DNA of 64,000 bases from Sphingobium sp. KCTC 72723 (GTDB lineage Bacteria > Pseudomonadota > Alphaproteobacteria > Sphingomonadales > Sphingomonadaceae), in NCBI RefSeq assembly GCF_014280435.1, contig NZ_CP060388.1:2232001-2296000 (forward strand). Reading direction: 5' to 3'. The notes below the pieces were generated by a model, which worked only from the letters and a program-made list of their open reading frames with translations, did not search any database and was not told the origin of the DNA. Shown in pieces: positions 17,412 through 26,861 of the stretch; positions within the stretch are counted from its first letter, which is position 1, and each line of letters starts with the position of its first letter. The translations under genes were made by a program, and so were the position numbers.

Positions 17412-19109
17412 TCAGTGATGCGCGGCATCGTCGATCACGGGCAGGGTTTCGAACTGGTGGAAGGGCGGCGGGCTGGACAGCGTCCATTCCAGCGTGGTCG
17501 CGCCTTCGCCCCAGGGATTGCCAGCCGCCTTCTTGCCGGCCGCAAGCGACCAGAAGATGTTGATGAAGAAGATCACCATGCCGGCAGCCATGATCTCATA
17601 GCCATGGGTGGCGAGCTGGTTCCACTTTTCAAAGGCGGCAGGATAATCGGGGTAGCGACGCGGCATACCCGACAGACCCAGGAAATGCATCGGAAAGAAC
17701 AGCAGGTTCACGCCGACGAAGAACACCCAGAAATGCAGGTGACCCAGGAATTCATTATACATCCGCCCCGACATTTTGGGGAACCAGTAATAGAAGCCTG
17801 CAAACAGCGAGAACACAGCGCCCAGCGACAGGACGTAGTGGAAATGCGCCACGACATAATAGGTGTCGTGCAGCACGTCGTCCACGCCGCCATTGGCCAG
17901 CACAACGCCGGTCACGCCGCCCACGGTGAAGAGGAAGATGAAGCCCAGCGCCCACATCATGGGCGTTTTATAGGACATGGAACCGCCCCACATGGTCGCG
18001 ATCCACGAAAAGATCTTGATGCCGGTGGGGACGGCGATGACCATCGTGGCGGCCGTGAAATACATCTTCACGTTCACCGACATGCCGGTGGTGAACATGT
18101 GGTGCGCCCACACGACGAAGCCGACGACACCGATCGCGACCATGGCATAGGCCATGCCGAGATAGCCGAACACCGGCTTGCGGCTGAAGGTCGAGATGAT
18201 CTGGCTGACGATACCGAAGCCGGGCAGGATCATGATGTAGACTTCGGGGTGACCGAAGAACCAGAACAGATGCTGGTAGAGTTCAGGATCGCCGCCACCG
18301 GCCGCGTCGTAGAAGGTGGTGCCGAAGTTGCGATCGGTCAGCAGCATGGTGATGGCAGCGGCCAGCACGGGAAGCGCCAGCAGCAGCAGGAAGGCGGTGA
18401 CCAGCACCGACCATACGAACAGCGGCATTTTGTGCAGGGTCATGCCCGGCGCGCGCATGTTGAGGATGGTGGTGATGAAGTTGACCGCACCCAGGATCGA
18501 GCCTGCGCCTGCGATATGCAGCGACAGGATCGCCATGTCGACCGCCGGGCCAGCCGAACCGCTGGTCGAGAGCGGGGCATAGACCGTCCAGCCCGTGCCA
18601 GCGCCATAGCCGGTGCCGCCAGGCACGAAGGCCGAGCCGAGCAGCAGCAGGAAGGCGGGGATGAGCAGCCAGAAGCTGATATTGTTCATGCGCGGGAAGG
18701 CCATGTCCGGCGCGCCGATCATGATCGGCACGAACCAGTTGCCAAAACCGCCGATGATCGCGGGCATCACCATGAAGAAGACCATGATGAGGCCGTGCGC
18801 GGTGATCAGCGCGTTCCACAGATGATAGGCCTGGTCGAGGCTGGCAGGCTCGGCACCCAGCAGCGAATGCTGGATATTGGCCCAGCCCTGGAGATACTGG
18901 ATCCCCGGCTGCGCCAGCTCGACGCGCATCAGGCCGGAAATGGCACCACCCACGACCCCTGCGAAAATCGCGAAGATCAGGTAGAGAGTGCCGATATCCT
19001 TGTGGTTCGTGGACATGAACCAGCGCTGGAAGAAGGCCGGCTTGTGATCGGCGTCATGATGATCGTCATGAGCATGATCGCTATGATGATCTGCGGTAAT
19101 GGTGGTCAT
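17412..19109 (-). CDS. coxA: Cytochrome c oxidase subunit I (aa3 type)
   Basis: Catalytic subunit that holds haem a and the haem a3-CuB centre and reduces oxygen to water while pumping protons. The 565-residue protein has twelve hydrophobic helices. [17 protein letters not shown] carries the CuB histidine, the cross-linked tyrosine and the D-channel glutamate. [11 protein letters not shown] supplies the other CuB histidines. [12 protein letters not shown] holds haem ligands. The glutamate and tyrosine place it in the A1 oxidase class. The N-terminus (residues 8-23) is unusually His/Asp-rich. Also called ctaD. It lies 18 bases after coxB. Confidence 0.98.
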   Translation of the reverse strand: MTTITADHHSDHAHDDHHDADHKPAFFQRWFMSTNHKDIGTLYLIFAIFAGVVGGAISGLMRVELAQPGIQYLQGWANIQHSLLGAEPASLDQAYHLWNALITAHGLIMVFFMVMPAIIGGFGNWFVPIMIGAPDMAFPRMNNISFWLLIPAFLLLLGSAFVPGGTGYGAGTGWTVYAPLSTSGSAGPAVDMAILSLHIAGAGSILGAVNFITTILNMRAPGMTLHKMPLFVWSVLVTAFLLLLALPVLAAAITMLLTDRNFGTTFYDAAGGGDPELYQHLFWFFGHPEVYIMILPGFGIVSQIISTFSRKPVFGYLGMAYAMVAIGVVGFVVWAHHMFTTGMSVNVKMYFTAATMVIAVPTGIKIFSWIATMWGGSMSYKTPMMWALGFIFLFTVGGVTGVVLANGGVDDVLHDTYYVVAHFHYVLSLGAVFSLFAGFYYWFPKMSGRMYNEFLGHLHFWVFFVGVNLLFFPMHFLGLSGMPRRYPDYPAAFEKWNQLATHGYEIMAAGMVIFFINIFWSLAAGKKAAGNPWGEGATTLEWTLSSPPPFHQFETLPVIDDAAHH

Positions 19110-19127
19110 GGCGTATCTGCCCTTACA

Positions 19128-20144
19128 TCAAAGCTTGGCGTCAGCGGCGGGAGCGGCGGTGGCCGCAGCGACCGGCGCCGGTGCGGCAGGCGCCGCGCCT
19201 GCGGGCTTGCCGCCCTGCGACAACACCCACTGGTCGAACTGCGCGGGCGGCAATGCCTCGATCGCGATCGGCATGAAGCCGTGGCGCGCGCCGCACAGTT
19301 CCGAACACTGGCCGTAATAGACGCCCGGCTTTTCGATGGTGAAGCTCTTTTCATTGAGGCGGCCGGGGACCGCATCCATCTTCACCCAGAGCGAAGGCAC
19401 CGCAAAGCTGTGGATCACGTCGGCGGCGGTGATGATCAGCTTGATCGGACGCCCGGCGGGCAGGACCAGACGGTTGTCGGCGGCCAGCTGATAGGGTTCG
19501 CCACCGGCCTTGGCCTGTTCGGCGGTCAGCATGTTCGACACGAATTCGGGGATGCCCGCGTCGGGATATTCATAACCCCAATACCATTGATATCCGGTGA
19601 CCTTGACGGTCAGCGCATCCTTGGGTGCGGGCTTATACTGGTCGGCCAGCAGGCCGATGGACGGCACCGCGACGATCAGCAGGATGACGACGGGCGCTAC
19701 GGTCCAGATCACCTCGATAAAGGTGTTGTGCGCGGTTTTCGACGCCACGGGATTCGCGCTGCGGCGGAAACGCACCATCGCATAGAGCATCAGCAGCAGA
19801 ACGAAGATCGAGATTGCGAAGATCAGCGGCAGCAGCATCACGTCATGCAGCCAGCGTGCGGTATGCCCCGTGGAGGTAAACTGCTCCTGAAGGGTATATT
19901 CGCCCGGCTTTGGCATACCGATGCCTTCGGTCGGGCGCATACGCGGCGGCGCGGCGACCTTGGCCGCTGGCGCAGCTTCGGCAGCGTTCGCCGCCGAATC
20001 GGCCGGTGTGGCAGCCGCTGCTGCGTTCTCCGCAACCGGCGCAGCGAGCGCAGCATTGTCCTGCGCCTGCGCCTGACCGTTCATCGCGAGGGCTGGCGCA
20101 AATGCCAGCATCCCAGCGAGAACGAGCGATTTCACCTTTTTCAT
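19128..20144 (-). CDS. coxB: Cytochrome c oxidase subunit II
   Basis: Receives electrons from cytochrome c at the dinuclear CuA site in the periplasm. The 338-residue protein has a signal peptide (MKKVKSLVLAGMLAFAPALA) and an Ala/Pro-rich linker of about 50 residues. Two transmembrane helices follow. The cupredoxin domain carries the CuA motif CSELCGARHGFMPI near residue 300. VTGYQWYWGYEYP is the conserved aromatic electron-entry region. An Ala-rich tail ends the protein. It is the first gene of the leftward oxidase block; the 263 bases upstream to pyrE must hold its promoter, but no clear boxes were recognised. Confidence 0.97.
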   Translation of the reverse strand: MKKVKSLVLAGMLAFAPALAMNGQAQAQDNAALAAPVAENAAAAATPADSAANAAEAAPAAKVAAPPRMRPTEGIGMPKPGEYTLQEQFTSTGHTARWLHDVMLLPLIFAISIFVLLLMLYAMVRFRRSANPVASKTAHNTFIEVIWTVAPVVILLIVAVPSIGLLADQYKPAPKDALTVKVTGYQWYWGYEYPDAGIPEFVSNMLTAEQAKAGGEPYQLAADNRLVLPAGRPIKLIITAADVIHSFAVPSLWVKMDAVPGRLNEKSFTIEKPGVYYGQCSELCGARHGFMPIAIEALPPAQFDQWVLSQGGKPAGAAPAAPAPVAAATAAPAADAKL

Positions 20145-20407
20145 AGCGTCTTCTTACCCCGTAACCCCTTGGCGCCGCTGCAACGAAGACGCGCGTCATG
20201 CACGTCGTCCTCGCCCGGTCGGTTCTGCCGCGGCTTATAGGCATGGTTTTACCCCGCCTCAAGCTTCCATGACCAGATTTTCTTCGCTGTTGCAACGCCC
20301 CCTTTGGCCGCCTATTTCGCAGCAGCGCGCACAGGGGCGCGTTCATGGCGCATAATGACGCGCCATGATGACAGGCAAGCGGCCCGCGCGCGACAGGTGC
20401 AGGCCGC

Positions 20408-21007
20408 ATGACAGGATATGTGAACGGCATGACCGAAGAAGACGTATTGGCCGAATTCCGTGCAGCGGGGGCGCTGCTCGAAGGACATTTCATCCTGTCG
20501 TCGGGCCGACGCAGCGCCAATTATCTGCAATGCGCGCGCGTATTGATGAATGCGGACCGGGCCGCGCGCCTGGCCCGCGCGGTGGTACAGAAATTGCCGC
20601 GCGAATTGCGGCAGGAGATCGATCTGGTCGTTTCGCCCGCCATGGGTGGCCTGATCATCGGTCATGAAGTGGGCCGTGCGCTCGAAAAGGACGCCGTTTT
20701 TCTCGAACGACCCGAAGGGACATTCGAACTGCGCCGGGGCTTTGCCATATCGCCGGGACAGAAAGTGCTGATGGTCGAGGATGTCGTGACCACTGGCCTG
20801 TCGTCGCGCCAGGCGATCGAAGCCGTCGCGGCGGAAGGCGGCATCGTCATCGCCGAAGCGGCTCTGGTCGACCGTTCGGCTGGCGAAGTGGACCTTGGCG
20901 TGCCTTTCTACCCGCTCGTGTCGATCAACTTCCCGGTCTATGAAGCCGATGCGGTCCCGCCCGAACTCGCCGCCATCCCCGCGATCAAGCCCGGCAGCCG
21001 GAAGTAG
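20408..21007 (+). CDS. pyrE: Orotate phosphoribosyltransferase
   Basis: Transfers phosphoribosyl from PRPP to orotate, giving OMP in pyrimidine synthesis. The 199-residue protein has the PRPP-binding motif [14 protein letters not shown] near residues 120-133. The N-terminal [18 protein letters not shown] is the substrate loop of the family. An internal ATG at 20429 ([10 protein letters not shown]) is an alternative start. It is followed after eight bases by pdxJ and probably heads the pyrE-pdxJ-acpS-lepB-perM run. Confidence 0.95.
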   Translation: MTGYVNGMTEEDVLAEFRAAGALLEGHFILSSGRRSANYLQCARVLMNADRAARLARAVVQKLPRELRQEIDLVVSPAMGGLIIGHEVGRALEKDAVFLERPEGTFELRRGFAISPGQKVLMVEDVVTTGLSSRQAIEAVAAEGGIVIAEAALVDRSAGEVDLGVPFYPLVSINFPVYEADAVPPELAAIPAIKPGSRK

Positions 21008-21015
21008 CAGAACTT

Positions 21016-21753
21016 ATGCCCCACAGCCCCGCTCCGCTCCGCCTTGGCGTCAATATCGACCATGTGGCGACCATTCGCAACGCGCGCGGCGGGGATCATC
21101 CCGATCCGGTCAAGGCGGCGCTGCTGGCGGTGAAGGCGGGTGCGGACGGCATCACCGCGCATCTGCGCGAGGACCGGCGGCATATCCGCGACGAAGATGT
21201 CGCCACGCTGATGGCGGCGCTCAGCGTGCCGCTCAATCTGGAAATGGCGGCAACGGCGGAGATGCTGGACATCGCGCTGCGCTACAAACCCCATGCCGCC
21301 TGCATCGTACCGGAAAAGCGCGAGGAGCGCACGACCGAGGGCGGGCTGGACGCAGCGGGACAATTCGAGACGCTGCGGCCCATCGTCGCGGCGCTCAATG
21401 ATGCGGGCATCCGCGTCAGCCTGTTCATCGAGGCCGACGCCGCCCAGATCGACGCGGCGATCCGGCTGAACGTGCCGGTGGTGGAATTTCATACCGGCGC
21501 CTATGCTCATCTGACCGGCGAGCCGCGCGCCGCCGAACTGCGCCGCATCGCCGACGCCTGCGCCCTGGCAGCCAAGAATGGCATCGAACCCCATGCGGGC
21601 CACGGCCTGACCTTCGACAATGTGGGACCAATCGCCGCCATCCCGCAGGTCGCCGAACTTAACATCGGCCATTTCCTGATCGGCGAGGCGATCTTCGGCG
21701 GGCTGGAAGGCAGCATCCGCGAAATGCGCAAGCAGATGGATCTCGCGCGGTGA
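21016..21753 (+). CDS. pdxJ: Pyridoxine 5'-phosphate synthase
   Basis: Condenses 1-deoxy-xylulose 5-phosphate with 3-amino-2-oxopropyl phosphate to form pyridoxine 5'-phosphate, in the DXP-dependent vitamin B6 route. The 245-residue TIM barrel begins with the signature [17 protein letters not shown] and contains [16 protein letters not shown] and [12 protein letters not shown]. It is followed by a palindromic repeat before acpS; the pdxJ-acpS-lepB order is common in Alphaproteobacteria. Confidence 0.97.
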   Translation: MPHSPAPLRLGVNIDHVATIRNARGGDHPDPVKAALLAVKAGADGITAHLREDRRHIRDEDVATLMAALSVPLNLEMAATAEMLDIALRYKPHAACIVPEKREERTTEGGLDAAGQFETLRPIVAALNDAGIRVSLFIEADAAQIDAAIRLNVPVVEFHTGAYAHLTGEPRAAELRRIADACALAAKNGIEPHAGHGLTFDNVGPIAAIPQVAELNIGHFLIGEAIFGGLEGSIREMRKQMDLAR

Positions 21754-21764
21754 CGACCCAAAGT

Positions 21765-21846
21765 CGTCACCCCAGCGAAGGCTGGGATCTCAGGCGAACG
21801 GCGTCCGCCCTTGCCGCACCAGACCCCAGCCTTCGCTGGGGTGACG
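21765..21846. repeat. Perfect 22-bp inverted repeat between pdxJ and acpS
   Basis: The arms at 21765-21786 and 21825-21846 are exact reverse complements with the core ACCCCAGCGAAGGCTGGG, separated by 38 bases. I recall this core as a dispersed repeat in many alphaproteobacterial genomes. It lies inside a co-directional gene run and could form a hairpin in the mRNA. Confidence 0.85.
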
Positions 21847-21862
21847 CCCTGGGCGGGGCGTC

Positions 21863-22264
21863 ATGATCATCGGCCTCGGCTCCGACCTCTGCAATATCGA
21901 GCGTATTCAAAACTCGCTCGACCGCTTCGGCGCGCGGTTCGAGAGCCGCGTATTCACCGATGTCGAGCAGGCCAAGGCCAATCGCCGCCCCTTTACCAAG
22001 GCAGGCACGCTGGCCAAGCGTTTCGCCGCCAAGGAGGCTTTTTCCAAGGCGGTCGGCACGGGTTTCAAGGCAGGCGTGTTCATGAAGGATATCGGCGTCG
22101 TCAACGCGCCGTCCGGCGCACCCACCCTCGCCCTGACCGGCGGCGCGCTGACGCGCCTCGAATCGCTGATCCCGGCGGGCCATCGCCCGGTCATTCACCT
22201 GACGCTCACCGACGATCATCCATGGGCGCAGGCTTTCGTCATCATAGAGGCGCTACCGTTGTGA
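21863..22264 (+). CDS. acpS: Holo-[acyl-carrier-protein] synthase
   Basis: Transfers 4'-phosphopantetheine from CoA to apo-ACP, needed for fatty-acid synthesis. The 133-residue protein has the family motif [13 protein letters not shown], whose aspartate binds magnesium. [14 protein letters not shown] is the second signature, with the catalytic glutamate. The length is typical for the AcpS (group I) type. Its stop overlaps a GTG that is the probable lepB start. Confidence 0.96.
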   Translation: MIIGLGSDLCNIERIQNSLDRFGARFESRVFTDVEQAKANRRPFTKAGTLAKRFAAKEAFSKAVGTGFKAGVFMKDIGVVNAPSGAPTLALTGGALTRLESLIPAGHRPVIHLTLTDDHPWAQAFVIIEALPL

Positions 22265-23175
22265 CGCTGCCTCCTCCTCACGCCAGCGAGCAGACCCAAA
22301 TGACGGCAGCCGACCTGACCGACGAAACGCCCCCGATGCCGCAACCCGTCGAGCAGGCGGCATGGATCAACTGGTGGCAGGAGCTGAAAAGCATCCTCCT
22401 GCTGATTCTGGCCGTGCTGGCCTTCCACAGTTTCGTCGCCAAGCCGTTTTATATCCCGTCCGAATCGATGATGCCGGTGCTGTTGACGGGCGACCGGCTG
22501 GTGGTCAGCAAATTTCCCTATGGCTGGTCCTATGTCTCGCCCAGCTTCCATCCCCTGCCCTTCCTGAAAGGGCGCGTGCTGGGTCGGCTGCCCGAACGGG
22601 GTGACATCGTCATCGTGTCGCCGCAGAACCGGCGCGAAGATTATATCAAGCGGGTCATCGGCCTGCCCGGTGATATCGTCGAAGTGCGCGGCGGTCAGGT
22701 GGTGTTGAACGGCGTGGCGATTAAACAGAAGGCGTTGAAGCCGCTGCGTATCCCCGTCGACGGCAATGCCCCCTGCCCGCCGATGCAATTTCCCGGCGCG
22801 CTGGTGACGGGCAAGGACGGCAAAGACTATTGCGAATTGCCGGTGCGGCAGGAAATCCTGCCCAATGGCAAAACCTATGTCACCATCGACATGGGGCCAA
22901 GCGCGCTCGACTGGTATGGGCCGGTGCGGGTGCCGGAAAACCATGTGTTCCTGATGGGCGACAATCGCGACAACAGCGCCGACAGCCGTGCGCCGTTGGA
23001 AGAAAATGGCCTGGGCGGCCCGGTGCCATGGGAAGCGATTGGCGGGCGCGCGGAGTTCATCACCTTCAGCCTGGACGGCGATGCGACCTGGAATCCGCTG
23101 ACATGGCTCCACGCGCTGCGCAGCGGCCGGGCCGGGAACAGCCTGCGCCCGCAGAGCGTTACACCCCCGAAATAG
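22261..23175 (+). CDS. lepB: Signal peptidase I
   Basis: Inner-membrane serine protease that removes signal peptides from exported proteins. The catalytic serine lies in [17 protein letters not shown] and the general-base lysine in [24 protein letters not shown] is the box E signature. One N-terminal transmembrane helix ([14 protein letters not shown]) is seen. A GTG start at 22261 overlaps the acpS stop and is preceded by GAGG at good spacing. An ATG at 22300 would give a shorter 291-residue protein. I prefer the GTG, with moderate certainty; the domain is unaffected. Confidence 0.93.
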   Translation: MTLPPPHASEQTQMTAADLTDETPPMPQPVEQAAWINWWQELKSILLLILAVLAFHSFVAKPFYIPSESMMPVLLTGDRLVVSKFPYGWSYVSPSFHPLPFLKGRVLGRLPERGDIVIVSPQNRREDYIKRVIGLPGDIVEVRGGQVVLNGVAIKQKALKPLRIPVDGNAPCPPMQFPGALVTGKDGKDYCELPVRQEILPNGKTYVTIDMGPSALDWYGPVRVPENHVFLMGDNRDNSADSRAPLEENGLGGPVPWEAIGGRAEFITFSLDGDATWNPLTWLHALRSGRAGNSLRPQSVTPPK

Positions 23176-23199
23176 AGCGCGTAAAAAGGGGCAAGGGTT

Positions 23200-24285
23200 T
23201 TGAGCGAAGCGACGCAGCCGCATATTGAAGAACCCGGTCCCAGCGAAGTGCGCAGCCCGCTGGTCCAGCAGGAGCTGAAACGCGCGGGCGTGTGGTTCGC
23301 ACTGGCCATTGCCGTCGGGCTGGTGACGCTGCTGGCGCAACCGATATTGCTGATATTGGGCGCTTTGGTGCTGGCGACCATGATGGATGGCGGCACGCGG
23401 CTGCTCGGCCGGGTCTTGCCCATATCGCGCGGCTGGCGGCTGACCATCGTGCTGCTGGGCGCAGTCGCCTTCATGGCCTACACCTTCTACCTCACCGGAT
23501 CGAGCCTGGCCGCGCAGGCGCAGGCGATGCGCACCATCGTGGAAACGCAGGTCGCGCGGATCGGCGGGTGGATGCAGCAACTGGGCATTTCGACTACGCC
23601 CGAAGACCTTAAAGGCCTGGCCACACAGGCAATGAGTTCGATGGGGCGCGTCACCGCAGCGGTCGGCACGGCGGTCGGCGCGATCACCAGCGGCGTCATG
23701 ATGCTGGTGCTGGCGATTTTTCTGGCGGTCGAACCCAAGCTGTACGAGCGCGGCGTCGCATGGATGCTGCCGATCGAAAAGCGCGCCCATTTCTACAGGA
23801 TCGCCGACAAGATGGGCTGGACGCTGCGGCGGCTGATGTTCGGGCGGTTGATCGGCATGGGCGTAGAGGGGGTTGGCACATGGCTGCTGCTATGGGCGGG
23901 CGGCGTGCCGATGGCGGGGCTGCTCGGCATCCTCACCGGCCTGTTCGCTTTCCTGCCCAATATCGGGTCGATCATTTCGGGCGTGCTGATCATTCTGGTC
24001 GGCTTTTCCGCCGGGACCGACACGGGCCTCTATGCCTTTGGCGTCTATATGGTGGTGCAGATCGTCGATGGCTATCTGATCGTGCCGATGGTGGCGAAGA
24101 AGGCGACCGATCTGGCCCCCGCTCTGGTGCTGGCGGCGCAGATATTGTTCGGCGCGCTGTTTGGCATCATGGGGCTGTTCCTGGCAGACCCGATCGTCGC
24201 GATGATCAAAGTCTATCTGGAGGAACGGTCCAAGGGGCTGGAGGAGAAGCGTGCGGCACAGATGGCGGACAAGCTGAGAATTTGA
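23200..24285 (+). CDS. AI-2E family transporter (PerM-like permease)
   Basis: Multi-pass inner-membrane protein of the AI-2E/PerM family; substrates vary (autoinducer-2 export, sodium/proton exchange) and cannot be told from sequence alone. The 361-residue protein has about seven hydrophobic helices. The family motif region GLLGILTGLFAFLPNIGSII lies near residue 245. It appears to start with TTG at 23200 behind a purine-rich AAAAAGGGGCAAGGG site. The first in-frame ATG comes only after a conserved helix. It lies 24 bases after lepB. Confidence 0.88.
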   Translation: MSEATQPHIEEPGPSEVRSPLVQQELKRAGVWFALAIAVGLVTLLAQPILLILGALVLATMMDGGTRLLGRVLPISRGWRLTIVLLGAVAFMAYTFYLTGSSLAAQAQAMRTIVETQVARIGGWMQQLGISTTPEDLKGLATQAMSSMGRVTAAVGTAVGAITSGVMMLVLAIFLAVEPKLYERGVAWMLPIEKRAHFYRIADKMGWTLRRLMFGRLIGMGVEGVGTWLLLWAGGVPMAGLLGILTGLFAFLPNIGSIISGVLIILVGFSAGTDTGLYAFGVYMVVQIVDGYLIVPMVAKKATDLAPALVLAAQILFGALFGIMGLFLADPIVAMIKVYLEERSKGLEEKRAAQMADKLRI

Positions 24286-24294
24286 CCGGGGTTT

Positions 24295-24693
24295 TCAGGG
24301 CGCGGCAAATCGCGCTGCGACCTCGGCCGGCACGCGCATGATCCGCCCGGTCGCCTTGTCGATGATTGCCCAGGTGGATTTGGCCGCGACCTTCACCTTG
24401 CCATCCGGCCCGGTAAATTCGATATGCCGGTCGAAGCGCGCACCACGCGGCGCGTCCGCGATCCAGGTGCGGGCCGTGACCGTTTCGCCCTCCTGCACAT
24501 TGCCGCGATAGTCGATTTCATGCCGGGTCACGACCCACACATAAGCGTCGACATGGGCCGGGTCCGCATCCCGGTTCCAATGCTCGACCGACACCTGCTC
24601 CATCCACCGGACCCAGACCGCGTTGTTGACATGGCCAAGGATGTCGATGTCGGCGGGGGTGGCGGTAATCGCGCAGGTGTAGGTCGCTGCCAT
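24295..24693 (-). CDS. Acyl-CoA thioesterase, 4HBT hot-dog fold (YbgC-like)
   Basis: Predicted to hydrolyse acyl- or hydroxyacyl-CoA thioesters. The 132-residue protein has the family motif ADIDILGHVNNAVWVRWMEQ, with the catalytic aspartate/asparagine region near residues 15-25. RHEIDYRGNVQEGETV is the second conserved block. The open frame continues upstream to 24870, but the ATG at 24693 overlaps the stop of the oligopeptidase gene (TGATG) and gives the family length. The substrate is unknown. Confidence 0.85.
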   Translation of the reverse strand: MAATYTCAITATPADIDILGHVNNAVWVRWMEQVSVEHWNRDADPAHVDAYVWVVTRHEIDYRGNVQEGETVTARTWIADAPRGARFDRHIEFTGPDGKVKVAAKSTWAIIDKATGRIMRVPAEVAARFAAP

Positions 24694-26753
24694 CAGCCCG
24701 CGACCCCCAGCTGCCACAGCATGAACGCAAATTCCTCCGCCGTTTCGTGCAGGCTTTCGAACCGCCCCGACTTGCCGCCATGACCCGCGCCCATATTGGT
24801 CTTGAACAACAGCAGGTTCCGGTCGGTCTTGGTCGCGCGCAGTTTCGCCACCCATTTGGCCGGTTCCCAATAAGTGACGCGCGGATCGTTAAGGCCCGCC
24901 GTCACCATCATGGGCGGATAGGTTTGCGCCTTGACGTTGCTGTATGGGTCGTAGGACAGGATGTTTTCAAACGCTGCCTTATCCTCGATCGGGTTGCCCC
25001 ATTCTGGCCATTCGCCCGGTGTCAGCGGCAATGTTTCGTCCAGCATCGTATTCAGCACATCGACAAAAGGCACATGTGCGACGACCGCGCCCCACAGGTC
25101 GGGGTCGCTATTGACGACCGCGCCCATCAGTTCGCCGCCTGCCGATCCGCCCGAAATGCCGATCCGGCCCGCAGACGTATAGCCCAGCTCGATCAACCCC
25201 TTGGCCACATCCACGAAATCGGTGAAGGTGTTGACCCGCTTGTCCAGCTTGCCATCCAGATACCATTGCTGGCCCAGATCATCGCCGCCGCGAATATGGG
25301 CGAGGGCAAAGACGACGCCGCGATCCAGCAGCGACAGGCGGCCAGTGGAAAAGCCGGGGTCCATCGCCATGCCATAGGCGCCATAGCCATAGAGGTGGAG
25401 CGGCGCGCTGCCATCGCGCGGCAGGCCGGCGGGATAGACGATCGACACCGGAATCTGCGTGCCGTCGCGTGCGGCGATCATCAACCGCTGCGTTTCGTAG
25501 CGGCTGGCGTCGTAACCGGACGGAATTTCCTGCACTTTGAGGACTTCGAGCCGCCCGTCATCCAGATGATAGTCGTAGATGGTGTCGGGCGTGACCATGG
25601 ATTCATAGCCGATGCGCAACGTCGTCACATCATATTCGGGATTGTCGTCCAGCCCCGCCGAATAGCTGGCTTCGGGAAAGGGGATGCGCTTGGGGCTGTG
25701 GGTGGCATAATCGCGCAGTTCGATCTGGTCGAGGCCGTCCTGACGCCCTTCGGTGACGTAGAAACGCTGGAACAGGGTGAAGTCGGTCAGGTAGAAATGG
25801 TCGTCCGGGGCAATGACTTCGCTCCACTGGTCGGGCGCGTCCAGCGTCGCCTTCACCAGCCTGAAATTGGGGTGGGCGTCGTTGGTGCGGATGTAGAGCG
25901 TGCCGTCATGTTCATCGACATCATATTCGCGGCCCGGCTGACGCGGGGCGACCAAAATGGGCGTCGCGGTGGGATCGTTCGCCGGGACCAGCCAGGCTTC
26001 GGTCGTCACATGGTCGCCGGTCGAAATGACGATATATTTTTCCGATGAGGTCAGGCCCACCGACACGCGGAAGCCCTCATCATCCTCATGAAAGATTTCG
26101 ACGTCGCTTTCGACCCCCTGCCCCAGCCAGTGCAGCCGCGCATTGTCGGTGCGCCAGTTTTCATTGGCGATGCCATAGATCAGCCCCTTGCTGTCGCTGG
26201 TCCATACCAGCGAGGACAGGGTGTCGGGAATGACTTCGGGCAGGATGTCGCCGGTGAACAGATCCTTGATCCGCGCTTCGAACCGTTCGGACCCGTTGGT
26301 GTCGATCGCATAGGCGAGCAGGCGGCCGTCCGGGCTGACCGACATCGCGCCCAGCCGGAAATAGTCATGGCCGTCTGCCAGCGCCGTTTCGTCCAATATC
26401 AGTTGGTCGGGACCGCCCGCCACCGGCTTGCGATACCATTTGCGATATTGCGCCCCGGTTTCGAACGCCCGCCAGTAGATATAGTCGCCGTCCTTTTGCG
26501 GCACCGACTGGTCGTCTTCCTTGATGCGGCCCTTCATCTCGGCAAACAATGTGTCGGTCAGCCCCTTGTGCGGGGCCATCGCCGCATCAAAATAAGCGTT
26601 TTCCGCCGCCAGATGATCCAGCACCGCCTTGTCCGTGACCTCCGGGTAACCGGGGTCGCGCAGCCAGGCATAATCGTCGGTCACGGTGATGCCATGATGG
26701 GTGAAGCTGTGCGGACGGCGGGCGGCGACGGGCGGCTGGGAAAAATCGGTCAT
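24693..26753 (-). CDS. ptrB: S9 prolyl oligopeptidase family peptidase (oligopeptidase B)
   Basis: Cytosolic serine peptidase that cuts small peptides, typically after Arg or Lys for the oligopeptidase B branch. The 686-residue protein has an N-terminal beta-propeller that starts at TDDYAWLRDP. The C-terminal alpha/beta-hydrolase domain carries the serine in GISGGSAGGEL, the aspartate in AGLNDPRV and the histidine in MGAGHGGKSGR. No signal peptide is visible. It shares a 108-base divergent region with the M24 aminopeptidase, so two peptide-degrading enzymes may be controlled from one intergenic space. Confidence 0.92.
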   Translation of the reverse strand: MTDFSQPPVAARRPHSFTHHGITVTDDYAWLRDPGYPEVTDKAVLDHLAAENAYFDAAMAPHKGLTDTLFAEMKGRIKEDDQSVPQKDGDYIYWRAFETGAQYRKWYRKPVAGGPDQLILDETALADGHDYFRLGAMSVSPDGRLLAYAIDTNGSERFEARIKDLFTGDILPEVIPDTLSSLVWTSDSKGLIYGIANENWRTDNARLHWLGQGVESDVEIFHEDDEGFRVSVGLTSSEKYIVISTGDHVTTEAWLVPANDPTATPILVAPRQPGREYDVDEHDGTLYIRTNDAHPNFRLVKATLDAPDQWSEVIAPDDHFYLTDFTLFQRFYVTEGRQDGLDQIELRDYATHSPKRIPFPEASYSAGLDDNPEYDVTTLRIGYESMVTPDTIYDYHLDDGRLEVLKVQEIPSGYDASRYETQRLMIAARDGTQIPVSIVYPAGLPRDGSAPLHLYGYGAYGMAMDPGFSTGRLSLLDRGVVFALAHIRGGDDLGQQWYLDGKLDKRVNTFTDFVDVAKGLIELGYTSAGRIGISGGSAGGELMGAVVNSDPDLWGAVVAHVPFVDVLNTMLDETLPLTPGEWPEWGNPIEDKAAFENILSYDPYSNVKAQTYPPMMVTAGLNDPRVTYWEPAKWVAKLRATKTDRNLLLFKTNMGAGHGGKSGRFESLHETAEEFAFMLWQLGVAG

Positions 26754-26861
26754 TCAGTGTCCATATATCATCTGGTCTGCGAGCGCTGGCATAAGCGCCT
26801 TTGCCTGCTTATGTTGTCGCCTTTGCGGCCTGCGCAAGGGCCGATAGACAAGGAAGCATGA

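Noticed and set aside
17226..20240. 1004-codon plus-strand open frame across the oxidase genes
   Set aside because: It lies antisense to coxA and coxB, whose functional motifs are unmistakable. Its translation is His/Arg/Gly/Asp-rich, as expected for the complement of GC-rich genes, and has no recognisable domain.
24694..24870. Longer thioesterase start at 24870
   Set aside because: It would overlap the oligopeptidase tail by 59 codons. The ATG at 24693 gives the family length and a typical one-base overlap.
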